Source: Candidatus Dechloromonas phosphorivorans (GTDB taxonomy: Bacteria > Pseudomonadota > Gammaproteobacteria > Burkholderiales > Rhodocyclaceae). Taken from it: 64,000 nt of DNA. Below the pieces are notes generated by a model that made no database searches, was not told the DNA's origin, and saw only the letters and a program-made list of their open reading frames with translations. The translations under genes were made by a program, and so were the position numbers. Positions within the stretch are counted from its first letter, which is position 1. Every line of letters starts with the position of its first letter. Shown here piece by piece: positions 1 to 7,632 of the stretch. Location of the stretch: assembly GCA_016714975.1 (NCBI GenBank), contig JADKBR010000017.1:186001-250000 (forward strand). Direction: 5' to 3'.

Positions 1-171
1 CGGCCCGGCACCCTACAGTTCCATTATTTACGGAAAGTCGCTATGACGTGCGTGAAGGGGATACCCGTTTTCTTGAAATACCCGAGGAGCCAACAGTGGG
101 CGTGTCCGGGTGACGCTATTTCAGAGTCCGGTTGGCTATTCGAGTATTCTGGAAGTTGCGGCATCGTGTTT

Positions 172-534
172 TCATTGGGTATCCGATTTCGAGTGATTGC
201 TCTGGCCGTTAGTGGCTGCTTCGGTGAACTGAGATTCGGAAAGATTTCGTACCAGCGGTTTGACCTTTTTCACTCTGTGATCGCGGATGTAGCCATCGGT
301 CGTACTCCTGTGGCTGTGGCCAAGAAGTCCTTGGGCGTCGGATCCTTCAATGTCTGCCTGGGTCGATACACGCGCACGAATATTGTGAAGATTGGCGTTT
401 TCTACGCCCGCCTTGGCACAGGCGTCACGCCAGTATCCGTACCATGTGGAATAGCCGTAGGGACGACCAACCTCTGCTGAGCCAATTTTCAGATTTGTGG
501 TGTGGTGAAAGAGAAACTTGGACTCCTCCAGAGG
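172..534 (-). pseudogene. C-terminal remnant of a tyrosine recombinase (phage-type integrase)
   Basis: Reading the minus strand from 534 to a TGA at 172-174 gives about 120 residues without a start codon, preceded in frame by a TAG at 535-537. The peptide carries the hallmarks of the C-terminal catalytic part of a tyrosine recombinase: an Arg box (LHNIRAR), then LLGHS with its His, then DGYIRDH with the candidate nucleophilic Tyr. The N-terminal DNA-binding half and the first catalytic Arg are missing. The opposite strand has a longer open frame with no protein-like features, which hides this fragment. It lies just outside one end of an IS630 element, so it probably marks a decayed integrated element. 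No att site could be identified. Confidence 0.72.
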
Positions 535-603
535 CTACATGAACTTCGGCCAGATTCCGGAGTTTGAGGAACAGGCCGCCGCCGTAGAGATGTAATTCCA
601 TTT

Positions 604-1188
604 CTAATTCGTTAGTGAATTAATAATCCATGGCCAGGCGACGATCGAATGGACGCGCTGATGGTCAAGCTCCATCTCGAGGAGAACGGCCTCCAAATGG
701 TTTTCGAGGGCGTCGAGGCTATCGAAGACGCGGTTATGGAAGGACTTCTCACGCAGGTCATCCCAGAGGTGCTCGACCGGATTGAGTTCGGGAGCGTACG
801 GTGGCAGTTTGAGCAAGCGCAAATTGGTGGCCAGCGAAAGGGATTCGCTCTGATGCCAGCCGGCGCCATCGAGCACCATGACAATCCGCTCATGCGGATG
901 TCGCGACGCCACCTCGTCGAGGAATAGCTGCATGCATTGGCCGTTCACGTGGGGCAGGATCAGGGTGTCCAGCTGACCATCGGAAACCGAGACGGCGGCA
1001 TAAGCGTAGGTGTACTCCTGCGTCACCATGGCCTGGCAAAGCGGCCGGATCGGCTTTGGGCACCAGCAGCGACGGGTATCCGAGATTCGCCCGAAACGCG
1101 CTTCGTCCTGAAACATTAGCCGGATGGGCCCTTCGCCTTGCCACTGACTGGCGATTTCCGCGAGGAGGCCGGGGAGTCTTTTTTCCAC
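604..1188 (-). CDS. IS630 transposase, second frame (DDE catalytic part)
   Basis: This is the DDE_3 catalytic domain. The first Asp is in MFQDEARFG, the second in MVLDGAGWH and the Glu in LNPVEHLWDDLREK, with ELNPVEHLWD being the family signature. The nominal GTG start at 1188 sits just upstream of the A6 slip site, so independent initiation is unlikely and expression by -1 frameshifting from the upstream frame is the better model. The catalytic residues are all present, so the element may still be active. Confidence 0.85.
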   Translation of the reverse strand: MEKRLPGLLAEIASQWQGEGPIRLMFQDEARFGRISDTRRCWCPKPIRPLCQAMVTQEYTYAYAAVSVSDGQLDTLILPHVNGQCMQLFLDEVASRHPHERIVMVLDGAGWHQSESLSLATNLRLLKLPPYAPELNPVEHLWDDLREKSFHNRVFDSLDALENHLEAVLLEMELDHQRVHSIVAWPWIINSLTN

Positions 1189-1661
1189 GCCTCTTGCGCG
1201 GCGACGTCCGCTTTGGGATGTCGCTTGTCTGGCGCAAGCTTGCGCCAGCCATGACGATGCAACAGGTTGTAGGCAGACGCCAACGCCACTTTGCGCCCCA
1301 GGCGGACATCCAGTGCTTGTTTGATCTCGCCGACAATCAGGATGCCACCGATCTTGGCCTTCTCGAAGAACGGCGCCAGAAAGGCCGCTTCCTCGTCGCG
1401 CGTCATGTTCTCGCGCCGCCGCCCCCCTCTCATCGCTCGGCTATCCCCAAGCGCACCTCCCATGCGGACAAAGCGTGTCCGTAACTGGCAGGCCCAGCCG
1501 ACCGAAACACCGATGGCTTGCGCCGTCTGCTCCAGCGACAAGCCAAATTCCAGCGGCAACACGACGGCCTGCGCTTGTCTCAGTTCCTCGACCGTCTTGG
1601 CCTTTGCCAAAGTGACTTTGGCTACCTCAAGTAATTCACTACCGCTTGCTCTTCTTCCCAT
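1116..1661 (-). CDS. IS630 transposase, first frame (helix-turn-helix part)
   Basis: This frame encodes the N-terminal DNA-binding half of an IS630 transposase: two helix-turn-helix-like segments (around LSLEQTAQAIGVSVGWACQL, residues about 45-65, and a winged region before LLHRHGWRKLAPDKRHPKAD near 130-150). Start taken at ATG 1661; a GTG lies two codons upstream. The frame runs past the point where the catalytic half begins in the -1 frame. The run A6 at 1184-1179 followed by G (in ...W-K-K-D) is a typical slippage site. A -1 shift there would give ...AWKKRLPGLLAEIASQ and one continuous transposase of about 330 residues. Confidence 0.8.
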   Translation of the reverse strand: MGRRASGSELLEVAKVTLAKAKTVEELRQAQAVVLPLEFGLSLEQTAQAIGVSVGWACQLRTRFVRMGGALGDSRAMRGGRRRENMTRDEEAAFLAPFFEKAKIGGILIVGEIKQALDVRLGRKVALASAYNLLHRHGWRKLAPDKRHPKADVAAQEAWKKDSPASSRKSPVSGKAKGPSG

Positions 1662-1770
1662 CTCCACACCCCGTTGGTTGCAGTGCGGATATTATTTCAT
1701 TTATGATCTGGAAATGGAATAAGTTGCGAAAATCGGCGCTTTTTGAGCGTCGACCGGAGCAGTGCAAAAG

Positions 1771-1800
1771 AAGCCCTCGCCGGGAAACCGGCGGGGGCTT
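1771..1800 (-). terminator. Rho-independent terminator of the lipase operon
   Basis: A 13-bp stem with one G-T wobble (1771-1783 with 1788-1800, loop GAAA) is followed on the minus strand by CTTTTGC. It lies about 110 bp downstream of the lipase stop codon. It is also the first feature past the right end of the IS element. Confidence 0.8.
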
Positions 1801-1913
1801 CTTGTTGCCATGAGATCCGGCTACCGTGACCTCTGGGAGGCCCTGTTGCTACTGTGCTGCAAGGGAATCGGGAGGCTCTGGCGTCGCCCCTGCCGGGGAA
1901 GCACACATGGGGA

Positions 1914-2786
1914 TCAGCGGCAGGCGCTGACTACTTCGCGTGCCGTGCATCGGGCATAGAGCACCGCCAGGTGACCGATGCCGTCGACGGGAATATCGTT
2001 GGCGCCTGCGAGGCGCTGGTTGTCCTGGGGCATGACGAAGTTGTCGTGCGGCGTGCGCAGCGCGATGGCGGGTACCGAAGTGGCGACCGCCGCAAGATCC
2101 CGGAGCCATAAAGAACCAGGCTCCATTTCCCGGGCGTTGTCGCCGAAGCCGATGCGCGCGAGTTCGCTGCCGGAATGCGGCGAGGCTATCGTGATCAGTC
2201 GGTCGACGCGGCGGTTGCCGTGGCGTGCCAGATAGGATCGGCAGACCAGTCCGCCCATGCTGTGGGCGATCAGCACGACCTGCCCGGCGCCGGTGGCGCG
2301 GCAGATCTCCTCGATGCGCTGATCGAGCTTCGAAACCAGGTTTCCGAGACTGGTATAGGGTGGGAACAGGCTGACCGTGGCGACTCTGAAGCCGGCAGCC
2401 TCGAGCCGACGCCGCAACCACCACCACACTCCGCGGCTGCATCCGTAACCGTGCACCAGAATGAGTGGGCGTGCACACGGACCCAGACGGTCCGGGGCCA
2501 TCCACAGTCTTTCGAAGGGCAGGATGACGACGAAGGTCAGCAAGAAGGCCAGATACTCGCCGATGATCATGCGCAACGCTTCGCCAGGCGAGAGCGTGCG
2601 CGCCGGTGAAGCGTAGGCGCGGGCATATGCCCAGGTGACGGCAATGATGCCGGCGCGCAGGCCGAGGACGCCGGCAAACGCCCAGATCACTGAAGTTTCC
2701 CACGACGCATCGGTGAAGTGGCGGGCGAACGCTGCGTAGATTGCCAACTCACCCGAGAGCGCGATCAGAAGGGAGAGAGGCACCAT
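1914..2786 (-). CDS. Membrane-anchored alpha/beta-hydrolase (triacylglycerol lipase/esterase-like)
   Basis: 290 residues. The first 95 are mostly hydrophobic with two or three predicted membrane helices (about 1-20, 32-58, 75-95). The catalytic alpha/beta-hydrolase domain follows on the far side. The oxyanion segment is HGYG at 112-115, the nucleophile elbow AHSMGG puts Ser at 176, and the acid and base are plausibly Asp248 and His272 (GIGHLAV). This resembles the EstA/LipA lipases that release fatty acids from esters, but the substrate is unknown. It is third in a minus-strand operon, 14 bp after the GMC oxidoreductase, and is followed by a terminator. The hydrolase may supply the alcohol oxidised by the upstream enzyme (inference). 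Confidence 0.8.
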   Translation of the reverse strand: MVPLSLLIALSGELAIYAAFARHFTDASWETSVIWAFAGVLGLRAGIIAVTWAYARAYASPARTLSPGEALRMIIGEYLAFLLTFVVILPFERLWMAPDRLGPCARPLILVHGYGCSRGVWWWLRRRLEAAGFRVATVSLFPPYTSLGNLVSKLDQRIEEICRATGAGQVVLIAHSMGGLVCRSYLARHGNRRVDRLITIASPHSGSELARIGFGDNAREMEPGSLWLRDLAAVATSVPAIALRTPHDNFVMPQDNQRLAGANDIPVDGIGHLAVLYARCTAREVVSACR

Positions 2787-2800
2787 GCCCTGGCCTGATC

Positions 2801-4411
2801 TCAGAGAATCGCCGGGCGCGGTCTGCCGGCCAAAGCGGCAGCCAGCAGCGAGGCGTTGCGCGCCACCAGGCCATAGATCGAAAGCTGGGGATTGGCGCCA
2901 ATGCTGGTCGGGAAGACGGAGCCGTCGTGGACCGACAGGTTTTCGATCTGGAAGTGACGGCCTTCATCGCTGACTACCCCGCGTTGCGGTGACTCGGCCA
3001 TCGCGCAGCCGCCCATCAGATGGGCGCTGACGACACGACAGCGCAGCGGAGCGAGCGGCAGGTCGGCAATGCCCTGTCTCGCCTCGGCCCAGCTTGTGAA
3101 GCCGGTCGCCGACTCATGAACCGGTGTGACCCAGGTGGCGCCCGCAGCAAACTGGATCTCGGCCATGGCCAGCAGGGCGCGGCGGGCGGCTTCCCAGAAG
3201 GTCTCGTTGAGCGGGTAGTCGAGAACTGGCGAGCCGTCGCCGCGCAAGCTGACGCGTCCGCCCTGGCTTTCCGGGTGAAATCCGTCGCGGATCAGGGCCA
3301 ACAGTGTCTGGCAGTTGGCGAAGTGCTTCATCAGTCGGGCGTGCGCCTCGCCCCAGCCCTGCAGGGTCGTCGCGAACAGCACCGGATGCATCGGCGGCAC
3401 TTCCAGTTTGAAGCCCAGCGGACCGTCGACCGCAGCTTGTTTGAGAAAGTGGTCCGAGTAGACCGATTGTGGAGCGCCGGCATCGGCCCGCACCGGGCCG
3501 GCAAACAGGCTGGACGAGACGACCACCGGATGCAGGAAGGTGCGCTTGCCGAGCAGGCTGTGTGGATCGACGGCTTTGCTGCGCAGGAGCAGGGCCGGCG
3601 AGTTGATCGCGCCGCCGGAAAGGACAAAATGGCGGGCGCGAAGCGTCACGCCGATACCGCTCGGGTGAACTCCATCGGGTTTCAGGGCGACGCCGTGCAG
3701 CGCCACGGCCCGGTTGCCGGAGAATTCGAGCTTGTCGGCGCGCAGTCGCGAGATCAGGGTGGCGCCCCGGCTCAGAGCGGCGGGAATCGTCGTCAGCAGC
3801 ATCGACTGTTTGGCGTTGGTTGGGCAGCCCATCCCGCAATAGCCAAGGTTCCAGCACATCTTGACGTTGCGCGGGATGACCGCAACCGGAATGCCGAGCT
3901 TTTCGGCGCCGCGTGCCAGCGCGGCGTTGTTTTCATTCGGCGGCAGGGGCCAGAGTCCGATATTGAGACGCCGCTCCATGGCCGCGAACCATGGCGCCAT
4001 GGCCTCGACCGACAGTTTCTTGAGGCCATGCGCCGTCTGCCACCAGCGCAGGGTGTCCGGTGGGGTGCGAAAGCTGGACGTCCAGTTAACGGTAGTCGAG
4101 CCGCCGACACATCGTCCCTGGAGGATCTTGATTGCCTTGTCGGCGGTCTGGCGGCTTGCTGACTCCTGGTAAAGGTCGGGGTAGGCCGCAGACTCGTGCA
4201 TCTTGAAGTCGCTGCTCGTGCGCAACGGGCCTTCCTCGACAATGACGACTTCGAGGCCGGCGGCCGAGAGAAGCTCGGCGGTTACGCCGCCACCGGCGCC
4301 GCTGCCGATGATGACGACGTCCGCTTCGAAAGTCTGGTTGGCCACGAGGCCCGAAGCATCGACATATTTCCAACCCGAAGCGAGTCCTTCACGGAACGGG
4401 TCGCGCATCAT
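2801..4411 (-). CDS. GMC-family FAD-dependent alcohol oxidoreductase, large subunit
   Basis: 536 residues from ATG 4411, chosen because it overlaps the upstream stop as ATGA; a longer in-frame start at 4450 would run into the upstream gene. The Rossmann FAD site is VVIIGSGAGGG near residues 32-42. The C-terminal GMC signature is present with the active-site pair His (SAHLMGGCAMA) and Asn (GANPQLS). A Cys-rich segment CWNLGYCGMGC in the middle is typical of the glucose/gluconate/long-chain alcohol dehydrogenase branch. It has no signal peptide of its own. The preceding gene supplies a Tat-signal small subunit, so co-export by hitchhiking is likely. The electron acceptor is not evident, since no cytochrome c subunit is encoded here. 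Confidence 0.87.
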   Translation of the reverse strand: MMRDPFREGLASGWKYVDASGLVANQTFEADVVIIGSGAGGGVTAELLSAAGLEVVIVEEGPLRTSSDFKMHESAAYPDLYQESASRQTADKAIKILQGRCVGGSTTVNWTSSFRTPPDTLRWWQTAHGLKKLSVEAMAPWFAAMERRLNIGLWPLPPNENNAALARGAEKLGIPVAVIPRNVKMCWNLGYCGMGCPTNAKQSMLLTTIPAALSRGATLISRLRADKLEFSGNRAVALHGVALKPDGVHPSGIGVTLRARHFVLSGGAINSPALLLRSKAVDPHSLLGKRTFLHPVVVSSSLFAGPVRADAGAPQSVYSDHFLKQAAVDGPLGFKLEVPPMHPVLFATTLQGWGEAHARLMKHFANCQTLLALIRDGFHPESQGGRVSLRGDGSPVLDYPLNETFWEAARRALLAMAEIQFAAGATWVTPVHESATGFTSWAEARQGIADLPLAPLRCRVVSAHLMGGCAMAESPQRGVVSDEGRHFQIENLSVHDGSVFPTSIGANPQLSIYGLVARNASLLAAALAGRPRPAIL

Positions 4412-4893
4412 TCCACCTTTGGAGGGCCAGGGTAGCCGATGGCCGCCCATGTTTCGGGCCGCGCGTACCAGGCGGCGAAGATCAGGTCGTGGAGCGCGGC
4501 ATAGCCTGACTTGAAAAGGTCAAAACGACTATTGCGCCAGCTTTCAAGGAAGCCGCCGATTGCCTGTGGCGAGGCTTCCGGCCATGGAGACCACAGGCCA
4601 GCGGCGAGAATCCGGGTGGGCGCGAAGCTCAGGAGTTTGAACAACTGGGCGATTTCCTTCTGGGAAGCGAGGGGCAGACCGGCAATGGCCTGGTCGACAC
4701 CGGCGACCGTGCGGCTGAGCAGCTCTCGAAAAGGTTCGCCATTGCCCGGCAAGGCACCCGCAAGAAAAACGGGAACCACTGCAGCCAAGACCGCCTGTCG
4801 CCCACCGTCTTCCGCCGGATTGGTGCAGGCCGCGACGTTCAGCAGCAGGCCGCCGGCCAGACCGGTCTTGAGAAATTCGCGACGCGTCGTCAT
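4408..4893 (-). CDS. Tat-exported small subunit of a GMC dehydrogenase (gluconate 2-dehydrogenase subunit 3-like)
   Basis: 161 residues from ATG 4893. The start is chosen because it puts the twin-arginine signal TTRREFLKTGLAGG at the N-terminus; the in-frame ATG at 4935 adds only an unconserved tail. The signal ends near a Cys (NVAACTN), so the product may be a lipoprotein. The mature part is short and helical and resembles gluconate dehydrogenase subunit 3/small-subunit proteins, which accompany GMC enzymes. Its stop overlaps the GMC start by ATGA, so the two are translationally coupled. Its role is presumably folding and Tat export of the large subunit. Confidence 0.75.
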   Translation of the reverse strand: MTTRREFLKTGLAGGLLLNVAACTNPAEDGGRQAVLAAVVPVFLAGALPGNGEPFRELLSRTVAGVDQAIAGLPLASQKEIAQLFKLLSFAPTRILAAGLWSPWPEASPQAIGGFLESWRNSRFDLFKSGYAALHDLIFAAWYARPETWAAIGYPGPPKVE

Positions 4894-5017
4894 TGCCCAA
4901 TCGCCCGAAGCATTCGTTGGCCTCTTGAAGAGCACTGGCTCAGTGTAGTTTGCCCGGCCGCCACCCGCTAGGCAAAATCTTCTAAACGATCAATGCTCCG
5001 CTCATCATAATTGGCGC

Positions 5018-5737
5018 ATGACCGGTCACGAACATTCCGCCCTCGATCGGGCTACGTGCTCTGCAGCCCTGAGGGCACTCATTGCCGAAGCGCGTGACTT
5101 GCGCCTTGCCGCGGCGGCGGATGCAGTGCGCGGGCGGCGGCGGGCGAGGCTGCGCGAATGGCAAGCCGCGAGGCTGGCGCGGACGCATGCCGATCTGCTC
5201 GCAAATCCGCGCTACGGAGCACCGGCGGCCTTTTTCCTGACCGATCTCTACGGCCCGAAGGATTTCGGTGATCGCGATGCCGAACTCGAACGAATCCTGC
5301 CCCTGATGACCTCGCTCTTGCCGGTTTCCGGCCTGCAGACTCTGCTCCTGGCGATTGAAGTCGATGCCCTGTCAGAACGCTTCGACGCGGCGATGGTCAA
5401 GGTGCTTGGAGCGCAACTTGATCACGCGGGCATGGATGAGGCAGTTTACGGGGCCGCCTACCGCCAGGTGGGCGATCGTTTCGGACGCGACACACAGATC
5501 CGCTTGATCGGTGAAACGGGTGAAGCGCTCGATGCGTTTGCGCAAAAGCCCTTTGTGCGGATGGCGCTGAAAATGATGCATGGACCCGCGAGAATGGCAG
5601 GTCTGGGTGAGTTGCATGCCTTCCTCGAACGCGGCTTCGAGACATTCAAAGGGATGCGCGGGGCAAGCGAATTTCTCGAGTCCATCGTCATCCGCGAGCG
5701 CGCATTCTCCAGCGCGATGTTCTCGGGCGGCGATTAG
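5018..5737 (+). CDS. Conserved hypothetical protein with FFLTDLYGP motif
   Basis: 239 residues, mostly alpha-helical and soluble, with no signal peptide. A conserved-looking block, AAFFLTDLYGPKDFGDRDAEL (residues about 68-88), is followed by long helices rich in Leu and Ala. I recall similar proteins with an FFLxDLYG motif in Betaproteobacteria, all without assigned function. The gene stands alone. It faces the dnaQ-rnhA-methyltransferase operon, and its last codons overlap the dnaQ stop by 4 bp. Function unknown. Confidence 0.7.
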   Translation: MTGHEHSALDRATCSAALRALIAEARDLRLAAAADAVRGRRRARLREWQAARLARTHADLLANPRYGAPAAFFLTDLYGPKDFGDRDAELERILPLMTSLLPVSGLQTLLLAIEVDALSERFDAAMVKVLGAQLDHAGMDEAVYGAAYRQVGDRFGRDTQIRLIGETGEALDAFAQKPFVRMALKMMHGPARMAGLGELHAFLERGFETFKGMRGASEFLESIVIRERAFSSAMFSGGD

Positions 5738-6447
5738 CCACCTTGGTCAGCGGTGGCCAGCCACAGGCAACCGCCGCGGGTTTCCTTGTCGATTGCTGCC
5801 AGGACGCGCTGGTGGTCGGCCAATTCTTCGGGGCTGGGTTGACGCACCAGCAACAGCTTTCGTTCGAAACGTCCGCCACCCGTGCCGGTCAGCGGGCGCG
5901 GAGCGATGTCGGGCTCGATCAGCAACGAATTCTGGCCGCGTGTCATGGCCAGGAAAACCTCCGACAATAGTTCGGTATCGAGCAATGCGCCATGCAGCGT
6001 CCGCTGGGAATTGTCGATTTCGTAACGTTCGCACAGGGCGTCGAGGCTGTTGCGTTTGCCGGGGTGCAGTTCCTTGGCCATTTTCAGCGTATCGGTGACG
6101 CTGCTGCACAGGGTCTCGACCGGCACACGGTCAAGACGGGCAAGTTCTGCGTTGAGGAAGCCAAGATCGAAAGGCGCGTTGTGGATGATCAGTTCGGCAC
6201 CACTGATGAACTCGAGGAACTCATCTGCGATATCGGCAAATTTCGGTTTGTCGGCCAGGAACTCGAGGGTGATGCCGTGGACGGCGGCCGCGCCCTCGTC
6301 GATCTCGCGCTCCGGGTTGATATACTTGTGCAGATGGCGACCGGTCAGCCGGCGATCGACCATCTCGATTCCGGCGACTTCAATGATGCGATGGCCGTGA
6401 CGCGGGTCGAGGCCAGTTGTTTCGGTATCCAGAACGATCTGTCTCAT
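5734..6447 (-). CDS. dnaQ: DNA polymerase III epsilon subunit (3'-5' proofreading exonuclease)
   Basis: 237 residues from ATG 6447. DEDDh exonuclease motifs are complete: DTETTGLD near the N-terminus (Exo I), HNAPFDLGFL (Exo II) and HGALLDTELL (Exo III, with its His). It removes misincorporated nucleotides in the Pol III core. The start is supported by ATGA overlap with the rnhA stop. dnaQ next to rnhA, with a methyltransferase upstream, is a classical proteobacterial arrangement. The C-terminal 60 residues, where polymerase alpha binds in this family, are present. Confidence 0.95.
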   Translation of the reverse strand: MRQIVLDTETTGLDPRHGHRIIEVAGIEMVDRRLTGRHLHKYINPEREIDEGAAAVHGITLEFLADKPKFADIADEFLEFISGAELIIHNAPFDLGFLNAELARLDRVPVETLCSSVTDTLKMAKELHPGKRNSLDALCERYEIDNSQRTLHGALLDTELLSEVFLAMTRGQNSLLIEPDIAPRPLTGTGGGRFERKLLLVRQPSPEELADHQRVLAAIDKETRGGCLWLATADQGG

Positions 6448-6896
6448 GAGCTTTTCCCAAGTTCGTCGATGCCCCGGTTGGCGAGAGCATCGGCGCGTTC
6501 GTTTTCCGGGTGGCCGGCATGACCCTTGACCCAGATCCATTCAAGTTGGTGCTGCCGGCTCAGGCCATCGAGTTGCTGCCAGAGGTCGACGTTCTTGACC
6601 GGCTTGCGGTCCGCAGTCTTCCACCCGTTGCGCTTCCAGCCATGGATCCACTCGCTGATCCCCTTCAGCACATACTGAGAGTCTGTATGGACGCAGCCGG
6701 CGATCGGGCGCTTCAGCGCTTCCAGTGCACGAATGACGGCGGTCAGTTCCATGCGGTTGTTGGTCGTGTCGCGTTCGCCGCCCCACAATTCTTTCTCGTT
6801 CGTCGCCTGGCGGAGGATCGCTCCCCAACCCCCAGGGCCAGGGTTGCCGCGGCAGGCACCGTCGGTGAATATCTCTATCCGGTCGTCAGCCGCCAT
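6444..6896 (-). CDS. rnhA: Ribonuclease HI
   Basis: 150 residues, close to the usual 150-155. The catalytic carboxylates are visible: Asp in FTDGACRGNPG, Glu in NNRMELTAV, Asp in VHTDSQYV and Asp in NERADALAN. The handle region GWKRNGWKTADRKPVKN is also intact. It degrades RNA in RNA-DNA hybrids during replication. Its start overlaps the end of the upstream methyltransferase by 11 bp and its stop overlaps the dnaQ start, so the three genes form one transcript. Confidence 0.96.
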   Translation of the reverse strand: MAADDRIEIFTDGACRGNPGPGGWGAILRQATNEKELWGGERDTTNNRMELTAVIRALEALKRPIAGCVHTDSQYVLKGISEWIHGWKRNGWKTADRKPVKNVDLWQQLDGLSRQHQLEWIWVKGHAGHPENERADALANRGIDELGKSS

Positions 6897-7632
6897 GACC
6901 TTCCTTCTGCGCCACCGGGCGCAAGGCCTTGCTGCCGACAGCCTGCTTGCGCCAGTTCGGGGTAATCAGGCGCATGGCGTGGGTGCGCTTTATCGCATGG
7001 AGCAGATAGACTCCGCCGGGGAATCCCCACCAGCGCCCCCCGGCTCGCTCCATGAAGTGCCAGCGTTGGAGCCAGACTTCCTGGTCGCAGGGCGGGACAC
7101 GGCAGCCGGGAACAGTCTGGCCGACTGCGAAACCGAGCAGCTTCAGCCAGTCCTTGACGCGGGTCAGGGAAAGATAGGTGCCATGCCAGGGAAAGCTGCC
7201 GCTGCGGTCGAAGCGGTTGCGCAGTCCCCACAGCGAAATCGGACTGAAGCCAAGGATGATCAAGTGTCCCTCGGGGATCAGGATGCGCTCGATGTCGCGC
7301 AGGATCTGATGCGGGTCACCGGCAAATTCCAGGACATGCGGCAGGACGACAAGGTCGGCGCTGTTTGCGGCAAAGGGCAGGGCAGTCAGTTCGCAGAGGA
7401 CATCGGCCGCGCCCGATTCGCTTGCCGTCTGGCGCAATGGAATCCGGCTGGCATGGAGAAAGTCCCTTTGTGGCAGCCCGAGTTGCAGGGCATTGAACCC
7501 GAAGACGTCGGCGATGGCGTTATCCACGCTGGCGGATTCCCAGGCCATGACATAGCGGCCCTGCGCTGTGTCCAGCCAGTCCTCGAGGCCCGGAATTGAC
7601 ATCCGGCTGTCTTCGCTCGATAGTTCCGACAT
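6886..7632 (-). CDS. SAM-dependent class I methyltransferase (rnhA/gloB-linked)
   Basis: 248 residues from ATG 7632. An alternative ATG at 7602 (MSIPGLEDWL) also fits and would shorten it by 10. The methyltransferase core shows an acidic loop ADVLCELTALPFAANSADLVVLPHVLEF, and after it the motif PEGHLIILGFSP, as in Methyltransf_11 proteins. Homologues usually sit between gloB and rnhA, as here; the E. coli equivalent is annotated only as a putative methyltransferase. The start codon overlaps the divergent gloB start inside a CATG palindrome, so the promoter must lie within gloB coding sequence. Confidence 0.82.
   Translation of the reverse strand: MSELSSEDSRMSIPGLEDWLDTAQGRYVMAWESASVDNAIADVFGFNALQLGLPQRDFLHASRIPLRQTASESGAADVLCELTALPFAANSADLVVLPHVLEFAGDPHQILRDIERILIPEGHLIILGFSPISLWGLRNRFDRSGSFPWHGTYLSLTRVKDWLKLLGFAVGQTVPGCRVPPCDQEVWLQRWHFMERAGGRWWGFPGGVYLLHAIKRTHAMRLITPNWRKQAVGSKALRPVAQKEGHGG

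Larger units (their letters stand above)
595..1720 (-). mobile_element. IS630-family insertion sequence with imperfect terminal inverted repeats
   Basis: The element is about 1.13 kb, normal for IS630. The left end begins ATTCCATTTC at 595 and the right end, read on the minus strand from 1720, begins ATTCCATTTC as well. Further in, the ends agree only partly, with an AATAATATCC / AATTAATAATCC stretch in each. A TA dinucleotide (593-594) abuts the left end, as expected for IS630 targeting, but the base pair outside the right end is AA, so the target duplication is not intact. It encodes a two-frame transposase joined by a run of six A on the coding strand. Confidence 0.8.

Noticed and set aside
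43..480. 145-residue plus-strand open frame at the window start
   Set aside because: No protein-like motif. The minus strand of the same region encodes a recombinase fragment with conserved Arg, His and Tyr boxes.
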